Assembly (NCBI GenBank): GCA_022825675.1 | Contig: JAJDWK010000072.1 | Location: 1 to 64,000, forward strand | Length of the DNA stretch: 64,000 nucleotides | Origin: Anaerolineae bacterium | Lineage (GTDB): Bacteria > Chloroflexota > Anaerolineae > Aggregatilineales > Phototrophicaceae | Direction: 5' to 3' | In this document: positions 1-9,941 of the stretch, piece by piece | Numbering within the stretch: position 1 is the stretch's first letter | How the letters are laid out: every line of letters starts with the position of its first letter | Program-made: the position numbers and the translations under genes | The notes under the pieces: model-generated | What the model saw: the letters and a program-made list of their open reading frames with translations, nothing else | What the model was told of the DNA's origin: nothing | Database searches by the model: none

Positions 1-3000
1 CGCCAGCGCCCGCTTCCAGCGTTTTTGATGCTCCGCCCCGTAATCCTCCTGCGCATAGACTATTAAGGTGCTAATCAAAGCGGCGTGAGGTCCGCTGGGC
101 ACGGGCGTGTTTGTTGCCGCTGGAATCGGCGTGTTCGTCGGCGGGATGGGCGTGTTCGTCGCCGTTGGCAGCGGCGTATTTGTTGGCGTCGAAGTGGCGG
201 TCGGCGTCGAAGTGGACGTTGCTGTTGAAGTAGGCGTGGGCGTCGGCGTATCATCAACTTGCTGCTGCTGAGACTGCTGCATCTCCGTCAGCGCATCCAC
301 CACCGGCTGCCAGCGGCTGCGGCTGTAAGTATTTGCCATCTGCTTCGCTTCCGCCAATGTCATCGGATTGGCGTGACTGCCATGCCCCAGCGCCGCCAAA
401 GCCCGCGCCCAGCGCTTGTAATGGTCGGAAGTATCAGCCTGTTCATCCCGGTAGCCGATTAAAGTCTGAATCAGACTTGGCACGGGTGTATTCGAGGCGA
501 CTGGCGTATCCGTCGGGATGGGCGTGTCGGTTGGGATTGGCGTATCCGACGGAATCGGCGTCGCTGTCGGCGGACCGGCGGGCGCGGTTTTCACATGCTT
601 CGTGAGAACGGGATTGACCCCGCTCTCCAGATACGCGGTGATGCTGACGGTATAGCTGATGCCTGCCTTCAAACCCCTGAAAGTATGCGCAGTTGTGCCC
701 GCGTTGGGCGTTACGAAGTCGTAATGACCGCCGCCGCTGATTTCAACGAAATAGAGCAGCACCTTGCCCATATCGCTCCACTGGACTTTGATGTGGTCTT
801 TGGATACCTGGAAGATCATGCCCAGACTGCCGTCAGTGGGCAGTTGCGGCTGTTCATCCTTTTGTGGCTGCGTTATCGGCGTGTTGGTGGGGGTTGGGGT
901 GCTCGTCGGCGTGTTGGTCGCTGTGGGAGAAGCTGTGTTAGTGGCGGTGGCCGTATTCGTCGCGGTCGCGGTGGGCGTGGAAGTTGCTGTGGCTGTGCTT
1001 GTCGCGGTGGGCGTAGGTGATGGAGTAGCCGTACTCGTCGGCGTGTCCGTGGGCAGCACGAGCTGGTCTTGCTGCCCTAGCTGCGCGGCTGGCGTATCGG
1101 TCGGCAGGTCAGCCCGCGTATAACTCGCGGATATGGATGCTTTCGGGTAAGCCGAGTTGGGTCCGGGGTGCCAGGTTACGGTGATGTCATAGCGGCTGGA
1201 CAGCGGCATAAATGACAAATAGTAATATGTCCCATAGACGGGCCTGTCGGTGAATGTATGCGGCAGCTTCTTGAAGTATGCCTCCGAGACGCCATCAATA
1301 TCCAAGGTTACCGTGTAGTAGCCGGTGTGGGTGGGACCATCCCAGGTGAAATCTATAGAAGTCGATGTGCTGTCCGAACTGGGCTTGAGCACCCGGTTAA
1401 TGTTGAGGAAAGTCAGCGGCTCGACTTCCGGTATCGGCGTCGGCGTCTGCCCATCGGCGCGCACGCTGATCTTGCGCAGATCCCAGGGATATACCCGTTG
1501 ACCGTTGCTCAATACATAGGGGCTGATCCTTATCTCATATTCCAGGTTTGCCGTCAGCCCGCTAATGGTAATCTGCGAATCAGTTGTGTACAGCTTTTGT
1601 GTCTGGTTGCCCTTGAAGTTCGGGCTGGAATAACTCACGACATAGCCATCAGCGCCGGTGCGCGGCGTCCAATCCCGCGAGATGCTGCTGGTCGTTACAT
1701 CGGTTATCCGATATTCCATCGCCGGGCTGGCAGGCTCGGGCGTCGCGCTGGGGGTGCTGGTCGCGGTTACGGTGGGTGTAGGTGATGGAGTAGCCGTGCT
1801 CGTCGGCGTGGCGGTAGCGGTGGGCGTGGAAGTTTCCGTCGGCGTTGGCGTATCCGTTGCCGCCGCCAGCGTGGTGAAAGCCGCAATGACCGAGTCTTGC
1901 TCTTCATAGTGCAATTTGCCGTTCCGCACCACAACGCGATACCATTTGACCTCGACAATATACTTGGTATTGGGGCTCAGCTCGCTCAAATCCGCCGAAG
2001 TCTTTTGGCTGGGGAAGCTCAAGCCCTCGCCATCAGCGCTGACATTCACCCAATAACTGTCCCAAGCCGATGTGGGACCATCCCAAGCCAGGCTGGCACC
2101 CGTATCGCTGATGTCGCTGACCTGTACTTTGCTGATGGTGGCGCTGGAGCTCTGCACCTGGGGCAGCTGCTGCGGTGGGCTGTCCTGTTGGCTCTGACCG
2201 TCCGCCGCCAGGGTGCGGACATAAGCCCAGCTCAATTTATAAGAGCCGAGCCCTCTATTTTTAGGTCCCCCCAAAATCACCCAATAGAGCGTATTCGCTT
2301 CTAAGCCGCTGACATCGCAGCTGCTCGCGGTGGTTGTATGGCAGTTTCCGGGGCTGTTGACAAAATCGCCGCGGTCCTTGCCCTCGCCAATCAAGATGGT
2401 TATCCCGTAACTGTCATCGGCGTCCGGCTTATCCCAACTGACGCGGAAGCCGCTCTGCGAAATGGCGGAGAAGCTCAAAGTGCGCGGTCCCTCGCTGGGC
2501 GGCAGGGGCGTAACAATGGGCTTCGCTGGCGGGCTCAGGCTGGTGCGCACAAAAGCCTCACTGATATAGCCACCCTGTTTTGTTCCCACAAAATGCGTCA
2601 AATTCACTTTATAGAGTGTATTCGCTTGTAAGCTGCTGACATGGCAGTGCAGCGCGTTAGAGGCGCAATTTGTTGTGCTTAGCTGCTTGCCGCGCTGCGC
2701 GCCCTCGCCCTCGTAGACTCTTAGAATATAAAGAGCATCGTCACCCTGCTTATCCCAAGTGACGAGGAAGCCGTCGTCCGCGACAGCGGGGAAATTCAAA
2801 TTGCCGGGTCCATAGTTGGGCAGAGGCGTGGCAGTGGGGTTCGCGGGCGGCGGCACCGTCGCCGAAGTGCGGAAATACCCAGTCCATGTCGGCGAGTAGA
2901 ATCCTGCACGGATGGCATAACGGAACTGGACCTTATAGCGGGTGCTCGGCTTCAAATTCTTGAAGGTAAAGCTGGTCGCATAAGTCGCGGGCCAGCCGCC

Positions 3001-4437
3001 GTTTGGGACTAATGCACCGCTATCGTAGTCAAACAGCTGCAAGAAGTAGTGGTATACCGGGAGAGTTTGGGGCGGGTCCCAGCTCAGCATCGCGGTGCTG
3101 GTCGTGAAGTGGGACAGGCGCGCATTGAGCGATTTTGCCGGCGGCGGCTTGGGCGTCTTTGTGGGCGGCGGCAAGCCCGCGTCCGCCAGCGCTGTCGCCG
3201 TCAAGGCATAGTCGGGCGTCGCCGAGGGCGTGGGCGTGGCGCTGGGCGGCAAAGTGTGGAAGCTGATCTGGCGCGAATCAATTGGTTGCGCGTAACCCAC
3301 CAGGCTGCCGACAGTGTAACGGTTCACCGTGACTTCATATTGCCTGCCCGGCAGCAAGCCACTAAGCTGGAATTGAGTCGAATCGGTCATATTGTTCCTA
3401 TCCCAGCCGCCGTTCGGGACTGGCGGGAAATAGGACAAGCCGTATGTATAGCCGTGCCGCGCATCGGGACCATCCCAAGTGATGAGGGCGCTGTCATGGC
3501 TGATGCTGCCGGCTTTTGCATTGCCGAAAGGCTTGGGCGTATGGGTGGCTGTCGGCGACGCGGTATTCGTAGCGGTTGCTGTCGCGGTATTCGTAGCGGT
3601 TGCCGTCGCGGTATTCGTAGCGGTTGCCGTCGCAGTGTCGGTTGGAGTTGCTGTGTTGGTAGCGGTTGGCGTTGGCGTCGGCGGCGTCTCAAAACGCAGC
3701 GATTTTGATTTCTTCGCGTAGGTCGAGCCTGGTCCCGGGTTCCAGGTTACGGTCAAGTCATAGCCGGTGGCATCCGGCAGTTGAAAGAAAGCGTAAATGT
3801 CGTATAAGGGTCCAAAGGCTCTAGGCAGTTTTGCGGAATATCCTTGATAGAATAGCTCGGTTTGCCCATCGATATTATCCACAGTTACCGTATAGTAGCC
3901 GGTGTGCGTTGGACCGTCCCAGTCCAGTCTCAAAGTGTTAATCCAGCTCACACCGTTAAACCAGTGTCGCCTGCGCTCAACGGTGAAGGTAGTCAGCGGT
4001 TCGACTTCGGGGATAGGCGTTGGCGTCGAGCCATTGGTGCGCACGCGGACTTCGCGATGTTCAAAAGTGTATACGCGTATGCCGCCTTGCCCAATCCAAT
4101 ACGGAATGATGGTAAAGAGATACGACGTATTGGCTTTCAGACCGCTGAAGGTGATATGGGTGTCGCTGGTACGGCGATCCGCGCTGACGCCCCCGCCGGT
4201 GTACCAGACATCATAGCCATCCGCGCCTTTCATCGGCGTCCAATCCAGCGAGACGCTGTTCAGGGTTACATCGGTAACCTTGACCTCAACGGCGGGACTG
4301 GGGGTTTCGGTGGCGGTGGGCGTATCCGTGGGCAGCACCTGCTGCGCCTGCGCCAGGGACGCGCCGAGAAGCGCGACAATGAGGAAAAGCGGCAGCAAAA
4401 TAGACTGTAGAGGTCGCGTTATACGGCAGGCAAACAT
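1..4437 (-). CDS. Giant secreted multi-domain protein (partial; C-terminus beyond left edge): signal peptide, about 8 fibronectin-III-like modules, Thr/Pro-rich linkers, and at least 2 copies of a C-terminal helical repeat
   Basis: Read by hand: ATG at 4437 (minus), [79 protein letters not shown]..., open without stop for 1479 codons to base 1. Repeated Fn3-like motifs (SLDWTP..GADGYDV...[54 protein letters not shown]). Linkers such as [32 protein letters not shown]. Missing from the ORF track, presumably because it has no stop in the window. Confidence 0.9.
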   Translation of the reverse strand, partial: MFACRITRPLQSILLPLFLIVALLGASLAQAQQVLPTDTPTATETPSPAVEVKVTDVTLNSVSLDWTPMKGADGYDVWYTGGGVSADRRTSDTHITFSGLKANTSYLFTIIPYWIGQGGIRVYTFEHREVRVRTNGSTPTPIPEVEPLTTFTVERRRHWFNGVSWINTLRLDWDGPTHTGYYTVTVDNIDGQTELFYQGYSAKLPRAFGPLYDIYAFFQLPDATGYDLTVTWNPGPGSTYAKKSKSLRFETPPTPTPTATNTATPTDTATATATNTATATATNTATATATNTASPTATHTPKPFGNAKAGSISHDSALITWDGPDARHGYTYGLSYFPPVPNGGWDRNNMTDSTQFQLSGLLPGRQYEVTVNRYTVGSLVGYAQPIDSRQISFHTLPPSATPTPSATPDYALTATALADAGLPPPTKTPKPPPAKSLNARLSHFTTSTAMLSWDPPQTLPVYHYFLQLFDYDSGALVPNGGWPATYATSFTFKNLKPSTRYKVQFRYAIRAGFYSPTWTGYFRTSATVPPPANPTATPLPNYGPGNLNFPAVADDGFLVTWDKQGDDALYILRVYEGEGAQRGKQLSTTNCASNALHCHVSSLQANTLYKVNLTHFVGTKQGGYISEAFVRTSLSPPAKPIVTPLPPSEGPRTLSFSAISQSGFRVSWDKPDADDSYGITILIGEGKDRGDFVNSPGNCHTTTASSCDVSGLEANTLYWVILGGPKNRGLGSYKLSWAYVRTLAADGQSQQDSPPQQLPQVQSSSATISKVQVSDISDTGASLAWDGPTSAWDSYWVNVSADGEGLSFPSQKTSADLSELSPNTKYIVEVKWYRVVVRNGKLHYEEQDSVIAAFTTLAAATDTPTPTETSTPTATATPTSTATPSPTPTVTATSTPSATPEPASPAMEYRITDVTTSSISRDWTPRTGADGYVVSYSSPNFKGNQTQKLYTTDSQITISGLTANLEYEIRISPYVLSNGQRVYPWDLRKISVRADGQTPTPIPEVEPLTFLNINRVLKPSSDSTSTSIDFTWDGPTHTGYYTVTLDIDGVSEAYFKKLPHTFTDRPVYGTYYYLSFMPLSSRYDITVTWHPGPNSAYPKASISASYTRADLPTDTPAAQLGQQDQLVLPTDTPTSTATPSPTPTATSTATATSTPTATATNTATATNTASPTATNTPTSTPTPTNTPITQPQKDEQPQLPTDGSLGMIFQVSKDHIKVQWSDMGKVLLYFVEISGGGHYDFVTPNAGTTAHTFRGLKAGISYTVSITAYLESGVNPVLTKHVKTAPAGPPTATPIPSDTPIPTDTPIPTDTPVASNTPVPSLIQTLIGYRDEQADTSDHYKRWARALAALGHGSHANPMTLAEAKQMANTYSRSRWQPVVDALTEMQQSQQQQVDDTPTPTPTSTATSTSTPTATSTPTNTPLPTATNTPIPPTNTPIPAATNTPVPSGPHAALISTLIVYAQEDYGAEHQKRWKRALA
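3560..3631 (-). repeat. Three tandem 24-bp units (gcggtattcgtagcggttgc[c/t]gtc) encoding a TATATNTA-type Thr/Ala linker
   Basis: Direct reading of copies at 3560-3583, 3584-3607 and 3608-3631, followed by degenerate copies. In frame with the giant protein. Confidence 0.9.
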
Positions 4438-4576
4438 AAACAAATCCTCAAGAAGCGGCGCAAGCGCATAAGCTAAACGAAGTATAGATTATAATCGCGC
4501 AAGTTTCAAGTTTTTCATGGCGCGGCAATTATTAAGACTGTGGATTTTCTCGCGATTCCCTCCGCAAAACGAAAAC

Positions 4577-4605
4577 TTGAGTTTTCCGCCACTTTACTGT
4601 ACATT
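4577..4605 (+). promoter_or_regulatory. Candidate sigma70-like promoter for the first dpp operon (TTGAGT-17-TACATT), overlapped by the palindrome GAAAACT-TG-AGTTTTC (4571-4586)
   Basis: Hexamers and spacing by eye in the divergent intergenic region. Confidence 0.4.
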
Positions 4606-4724
4606 AGGTTCAGTCTGGGCGTCGCTATCAGCCGCATGGGCATTCTGTTGACGTTGCGCATCTGATAGCTTTGCACAGAGACCGTGTATCTATCACATCT
4701 ACAAGCTATGAAAGGAAACACTAG

Positions 4725-6449
4725 ATGTACAGGAAAACTTTGCTCGGCTTGCTGCTTGTCGCGCTCAGCCTTTTGGCTTTCGCGCCAGTGCAGGCGCAGG
4801 ACAATGTATTAAATGTGGCTTGGCCCTATCAAGTGCCGCCGACGGGCCACTTCAACACCTTCGCCTCGGGCGGCATCGCCTTGGGGCAATATCAAGACTT
4901 GCATGAGCCGCCGCTTGCGGTGCTGATGTGGGCAACCGGCGATTATCAAGGCATGGTCGCGGAAGAGTTCGGCTGGGATGACGATGGCAACTATGTCATT
5001 TCGATAGTCGACGGCAATACCTGGAGCGATGGCAGCGCGATGACCGCTGACGACCTCATGGCGACCTTCAACATCTTCCGCCTGCGCGGCGACGCCGTTT
5101 GGGCGAACATGTCCGGCATCGAAAAAGTTGACGACTCCACCGTCAAATTCCACATGGAATCGCCTTCGAGCCTGGCAGAGCGCATCATCCTCACCACCAA
5201 CCTCCGCCCCGCCAGCGTCTTCGGCGATATTGCCGACCGCGCTTCTATGATGAGCCCGGGCGATGATGGCTGGGACGCGCTCTTGCAAGAGCTGACCGAG
5301 TTCCGCCCCGAAATGCCGGTTTCTGGCGGTCCATACACCATCCAGCCGGATACCATCTCCGAAGCCAATTTGATGCTGGCATTAAATCCCGGCGGCTTCG
5401 CTGGCGATATCCAGCACTATGACATGGTGCGCATGTGGAATGGCGAGACGGAAGTTGTTACCCCGCTGGTCGCCAACCAGGAGCTGCACTACATCACGCA
5501 CGGCATCCCGCCCACAACCGAAGAGGATTTCGCCAACCGCGGCATTGATATCGTGCGCTCTGGCATGAACAATGGTCCTGGCTTGTATGTCAACCATGCG
5601 GTATATCCGCTTAACATGGTAGAAGTGCGCCAGGCGATTGCCTACGCCGTTGACCGCATCCAAAACGGCGTCGTCAGCTTGGGCGAATCCGGCGTGGCGG
5701 TGGAATACATGACTGGCATGAGCGACGGCTTGTCCGAAGCCTGGCTGAGCGACGATGTTCTCGATTCCCTCAACACCTATGACCACGACCTGATGAAGGC
5801 GGAAGAATTGCTGATGGGCGTCGGCTTCAGCCGCAATGATGCCGGGCACTGGGTGGACGACAATGGCGATACCCTGTCCTTCGAGCTGACCTTCCCGCAG
5901 GAATATGCTGATTGGTCGGCGGCGGCGGAAAATGCCACCGCCCAGCTCAACGATTTCGGCTTTGATATTTCCGCGCGCGGCGTTCAGTTCCAGCAGCATC
6001 CGCAGGACATCTACAGCAGCAACTTCGAGATGGCAATCCGCAACTGGGGCTTGGGCGATCCCATCCCGGGACGCAGCTATCTGCAAGCCTATAACCGCTA
6101 CAACGGTCAGGGCGAAGTCGCGGGCGAAGGCGGCGGCGCTGGCATGAACTTCGACAACAATGTCGATTTCAGCGGCGGCATGGTCAATGTCTTCGACCTC
6201 TCCAACATGAGCTCGCAAGGCGTCGACAAAGACGCGCAAGCGGAATTGGTCTCGCAGCTGGCGGTTTCTTACAACGAATTGCTGCCGGCGATCCCGCTGT
6301 GGGAGCGTTACACCAACAACGCGCTCAATCGCAATTTCATCATGGTGCCGGATGCTGGCGATTCGATCTTCGCCAACTTCGGCGGCGGCGCTGACAACTG
6401 GATGACCACCCTCATCCTCACGGGCGTAACCGCGCCAGCCGACATGTAA
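4725..6449 (+). CDS. ABC transporter substrate-binding protein, family 5 (Dpp/Opp type)
   Basis: Signal peptide MYRKTLLGLLLVALSLLAFAPVQAQ; SBP family-5 pattern (W.....GNTWSDGSAMTADD...; VRQAIAYAVDR). Confidence 0.93.
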   Translation: MYRKTLLGLLLVALSLLAFAPVQAQDNVLNVAWPYQVPPTGHFNTFASGGIALGQYQDLHEPPLAVLMWATGDYQGMVAEEFGWDDDGNYVISIVDGNTWSDGSAMTADDLMATFNIFRLRGDAVWANMSGIEKVDDSTVKFHMESPSSLAERIILTTNLRPASVFGDIADRASMMSPGDDGWDALLQELTEFRPEMPVSGGPYTIQPDTISEANLMLALNPGGFAGDIQHYDMVRMWNGETEVVTPLVANQELHYITHGIPPTTEEDFANRGIDIVRSGMNNGPGLYVNHAVYPLNMVEVRQAIAYAVDRIQNGVVSLGESGVAVEYMTGMSDGLSEAWLSDDVLDSLNTYDHDLMKAEELLMGVGFSRNDAGHWVDDNGDTLSFELTFPQEYADWSAAAENATAQLNDFGFDISARGVQFQQHPQDIYSSNFEMAIRNWGLGDPIPGRSYLQAYNRYNGQGEVAGEGGGAGMNFDNNVDFSGGMVNVFDLSNMSSQGVDKDAQAELVSQLAVSYNELLPAIPLWERYTNNALNRNFIMVPDAGDSIFANFGGGADNWMTTLILTGVTAPADM

Positions 6450-6465
6450 TTGCGGTATCTTCAGC

Positions 6466-6517
6466 GCAGCGCAGAGTGAACTCTGCGCTGCCAGGGGCGG
6501 GACCCAGTGCCCGCCCC
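6466..6517 (+). other. Two adjacent strong intercistronic hairpins between SBP and permease genes
   Basis: GCAGCGCAGAG-TGAA-CTCTGCGCTGC (6466-6491, 11 bp perfect) and GGGGCGGG-ACCCAGTG-CCCGCCCC (6494-6517, 8 bp perfect); no T tract. Confidence 0.85.
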
Positions 6518-6556
6518 ATTTCGCTAGTCTTAGCTGAAACCTTTTGGAGCCTCTTG

Positions 6557-7660
6557 ATGGCGAGCCACAGCAGCGACCTCGAAAATGCACGGGTGAACTC
6601 GCCTAACCCGGTTAAGTATGTGAGCGACTTCTTCGACAGATATCCTATCCACAAAAATTATTACCTGCGTATTTTTCTGCAAGCGCTGGTGACCATTTGG
6701 GCGGTCATGAGCTTTACCTTCGTGCTGGTGCGGCTGATGCCGGGCAACCCGGTCGATGTGCTCATCGAGCAGATTTTGACGCAAGAAGGCATCTCCTATC
6801 AAGAAGCCTATGACCGCGTCGCCGCCAGCTTCAATATCGACCCTGACGCCTCGATGCTGGACCAATATGTCGACTATGTTGGCGACTTGCTGCGCCTTGA
6901 CCTGGGCACTTCCATCACCTCGCCTGGCACGCGCGTCATTGACGAAATCGCCCGCTTTTTGCCCTGGACGATATTCGCGGTCGGCTGCGGCTTCCTGATA
7001 AGTTTTGTGCTCGGCATCGTGCTCGGCATGACCATGGCATATTATCGCGATTCGGTGTTGGATCATTCGCTTTCGCTGGTGTCGTCATTTTTCACCGGCG
7101 TGCCTAATTATATTTGGGGCTTGCTCATCATTATTGGTCCCGGCATCACCTGGAAATGGTTTAATGTCGGCGCTGCCCGCGGCACCTATGACCCCGGCTT
7201 GACGCCCGGCTTCAACGCGGAATTCATCGCCAGCGCCATCGAGCATGCGCTGCTGCCGATTTTCACCTATGTGCTCGCCACCTTGGGCAGTTGGATGCTT
7301 AGCATGAAGAGCAGCACCGCCAGCGTGCTCAACGATGATTATGTTAATGTGGCGGAAGCGCGCGGCTTAAAAGACCGGCGCATCATTACTTCTTATGTTG
7401 GGCGCAACGCCATGCTGCCGCTCTTCGCCCAGTTGAGCATCAGCATCGGTTTTGTGCTGGGCAGCGGCGTGGTAATCGAAGAAATTTTTGTCTATTGGGG
7501 CTTCGGGCATTACCTGTTTCAAGCGATAACCGTGCGCGATTACACCGGCATCCAAGGCTCGGTCTTGATATTGTCCTCGACATTTGTCTTCAGCAACCTG
7601 CTTGCTGATTTGACCTACGGGCTGCTGGACCCGCGGGTGCGCATCACCGGGGAAAAATAA
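6557..7660 (+). CDS. ABC transporter permease, DppB type (track start 6476; ATG 6557 preferred)
   Basis: Multi-TM; VRLMPGNPVD, LGSWMLSMKSS..NDDYVNVAEARGLKDRRI, C-terminal ADLTYGLLDPRVRI. Confidence 0.92.
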   Translation: MASHSSDLENARVNSPNPVKYVSDFFDRYPIHKNYYLRIFLQALVTIWAVMSFTFVLVRLMPGNPVDVLIEQILTQEGISYQEAYDRVAASFNIDPDASMLDQYVDYVGDLLRLDLGTSITSPGTRVIDEIARFLPWTIFAVGCGFLISFVLGIVLGMTMAYYRDSVLDHSLSLVSSFFTGVPNYIWGLLIIIGPGITWKWFNVGAARGTYDPGLTPGFNAEFIASAIEHALLPIFTYVLATLGSWMLSMKSSTASVLNDDYVNVAEARGLKDRRIITSYVGRNAMLPLFAQLSISIGFVLGSGVVIEEIFVYWGFGHYLFQAITVRDYTGIQGSVLILSSTFVFSNLLADLTYGLLDPRVRITGEK

Positions 7661-7662
7661 GC

Positions 7663-8907
7663 ATGAAGACGGCTGCTTCGCCCAATTTTCTTCTGTCGCT
7701 CCTGCGCATGCCCTGGGCGCTGCTCAGCGGCAGCTACCATTTCATCAACCGTTTGCGCGCCAACCGCGCCGGCTTTATCGGCTTCCTGGGTTTGATCGCC
7801 TATTTCATCCTGACCTTCATCATGCCCTACTTCATCCCCTTTGACAGCGAAGTCAACCTGGACGAGATTGCCGGTCCTGTGGGTTCGCGCATTCAGCTGG
7901 CGGTGCATCGCGACAATGCCCATCTCAAAACTTTTGAAGACTTGGCGAGCAAAACTGTCGGTGTGGTCGATCAAACGGGCGGTCCCAGCTTGATTGCGCC
8001 TTATGCTGACAGCATCACCATCGAAAAATACCGCTGGACCAGCCGCCGCGCTGGTCCTGGCATCCGCGCCGCTTTGCTCGACCTCGCCGACAAAGAGATT
8101 GACGGCATGTTGATATTCTCCAAGACGGTCGAGCAGATTTTGGCGGACGATGAAGACCTGGAGTTACAGGCGGTTTACCGCGAGCACATCGTCATCTCCA
8201 ACCCGGAATTGGGTCCGCCGCATCTCTTGGGCACCGACACACAAGGGCGCGATATCGCCACGCATATTGTGCACGGCGGGCGCATCCTGATTTTGACCGC
8301 CGTCATCGGCGGCGTAATCTCAACATTGATAGCGCTGGTTGTCGGCTCGCTATCCGCCTTGCTCGGCGGTCCACTTGACAGCGCGATGACGGCGCTGTCG
8401 AACCTCATTTTGGCGGTGCCGCGCCTGCCGCTTTTGGTGGTACTGGCGGGTTTGATACGGTTTGACAATACGCTCTTCCTCGGCGTGATGATTGGCTTGC
8501 TGGGCTGGCCCCCCCTGATGCGCGCCATCCGCGCCCAGGTGCTCAGCTTGAGAGAGCGCGATTTTGTGGAGGCGGCGCGTTCGCTGGGATTGAGCACGAC
8601 GCACATCATGTTCCGCGAAATGCTGCCGAATATGATTAGCTATGTGATGATAAATTTTATCTTCGCAATCACCTTCGCGATGTACGAGCAGATTGCGCTG
8701 CTTGTGCTCGGTTTAGCGCCGATTGACGATTATACTTGGGGCGTGATGCTCTACTTCGGCCGTTCCCGCGGTACGCTCTACAACGAAGACGGCGCGAGCA
8801 TGGCGCTGGCGCCGGTGCTGGCAATCGCCTTTTTCCAAGTCTGTCTCGTGCTGTTTGCGCGCGCCTTGGAAGAAGTGTTTGACCCCCGTTTGCGCTCGGC
8901 AGTATAG
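7663..8907 (+). CDS. ABC transporter permease, DppC type, with about 114-aa inserted PBP-like segment
   Basis: HLLGTDTQGRD, RERDFVEAARSLGLSTTHIMFREMLPN and FDPRLRSAV are typical; residues ~71-184 are an insertion (see findings). Confidence 0.9.
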   Translation: MKTAASPNFLLSLLRMPWALLSGSYHFINRLRANRAGFIGFLGLIAYFILTFIMPYFIPFDSEVNLDEIAGPVGSRIQLAVHRDNAHLKTFEDLASKTVGVVDQTGGPSLIAPYADSITIEKYRWTSRRAGPGIRAALLDLADKEIDGMLIFSKTVEQILADDEDLELQAVYREHIVISNPELGPPHLLGTDTQGRDIATHIVHGGRILILTAVIGGVISTLIALVVGSLSALLGGPLDSAMTALSNLILAVPRLPLLVVLAGLIRFDNTLFLGVMIGLLGWPPLMRAIRAQVLSLRERDFVEAARSLGLSTTHIMFREMLPNMISYVMINFIFAITFAMYEQIALLVLGLAPIDDYTWGVMLYFGRSRGTLYNEDGASMALAPVLAIAFFQVCLVLFARALEEVFDPRLRSAV

Positions 8908-8921
8908 GCGAGGAGAGGCGC

Positions 8922-9941
8922 ATGGCGGCAAAGCGGCAGGAAACGGTGCTGGAAGTAGACGATCTCTCGATCGTCTATCGCACCAAACGCGGCGATGTCA
9001 AGGCGACCAACCATGTTTCTTTCAGCCTGAAGCAGGGCGAGGCAATGGCGCTCATCGGCGAGAGTGGCAGCGGCAAAACGACCATCAGCCTGGCGCTCAT
9101 CCGCAAGCTGCCCAAAAACGCCGTGATTACCAGCGGCAGCATTGAGTACCGGCACAATGGCGAGATTCAAGATGTGCTAAGGCTGAGCAAGCGCCAGTTG
9201 CGCGCCTTCCGTTGGAAAGACTGCGCCATGGTTTTCCAGGGCGCGCAGAACGCGTTTAACCCCGTCTTGAAGATCCACAAACAATTTGAGGACACCGCCC
9301 GCTCTCACGGCTGGACAGACAAGCAGGCAGTGCGCGAACGCGCGCTAAACCTCCTGGAATTGGTACGGCTGGACCCCGAGCGCGTTTACGATTCTTACCC
9401 GCATGAGCTTAGCGGTGGCATGAAACAGCGCACGCTGCTGGCGCTGGGCGTATTGCTCAACCCGCAAATTGTCATCCTGGACGAGCCGACAACCGCGCTT
9501 GACATCTTGACGCAGCGCGCCATCATCGATGTCCTAAACGATATGCAGCGGCAGCTGCATTTCAGCATCATCTTCATCAGCCACGATCTTTCGCTGGCGG
9601 CGGAAATGGCGGATACAGTCGCCACCGTCTACGCCGGGGAAATCGTTGAGATGGGCGGCGTCAACGATATATTTTACCAATCGCTGCATCCTTATACTTA
9701 TGGATTGCTGACATCGGTGCCGACGCTGGCGCAAGAGCAAGACCTGCTGCAGAGCATCCCCGGCTCGCCGCCCAACTTGATACACCCGCCCAGCGGCTGC
9801 AAATTCCACCCCCGCTGCGCCTTCGCTACCGCTGCCTGCTCCCAGGATGAACCGCCGCTGATACAGGATTTTGGGGCGCATCTCGCCGCCTGCTGGCACA
9901 AAAAAGCGCTGGCAGAAAGCCGGGAGGAACGGGTTTCGTGA
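8922..9941 (+). CDS. ABC transporter ATP-binding protein, DppD/OppD type
   Basis: Walker A GESGSGKTT, signature LSGGMKQR, Walker B ILDEPTTALD, oligopeptide C-terminal CKFHPRC. Confidence 0.95.
   Translation: MAAKRQETVLEVDDLSIVYRTKRGDVKATNHVSFSLKQGEAMALIGESGSGKTTISLALIRKLPKNAVITSGSIEYRHNGEIQDVLRLSKRQLRAFRWKDCAMVFQGAQNAFNPVLKIHKQFEDTARSHGWTDKQAVRERALNLLELVRLDPERVYDSYPHELSGGMKQRTLLALGVLLNPQIVILDEPTTALDILTQRAIIDVLNDMQRQLHFSIIFISHDLSLAAEMADTVATVYAGEIVEMGGVNDIFYQSLHPYTYGLLTSVPTLAQEQDLLQSIPGSPPNLIHPPSGCKFHPRCAFATAACSQDEPPLIQDFGAHLAACWHKKALAESREERVS

Noticed and set aside
764-1123. Val/Gly/Ala-rich plus-strand ORFs (also 1658-1909, 3479-3721)
   Set aside because: Antisense of Thr/Ala/Pro linkers of the giant protein; low complexity ([16 protein letters not shown]) explained by the repeat on the other strand.
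3560-3631. Possible CRISPR-like array
   Set aside because: Contiguous 24-bp tandem units with no spacers, in frame inside a coding sequence.
5382-6590. 402-aa minus-strand ORF
   Set aside because: Mirror of the substrate-binding protein gene; the sense frame has clear family features.
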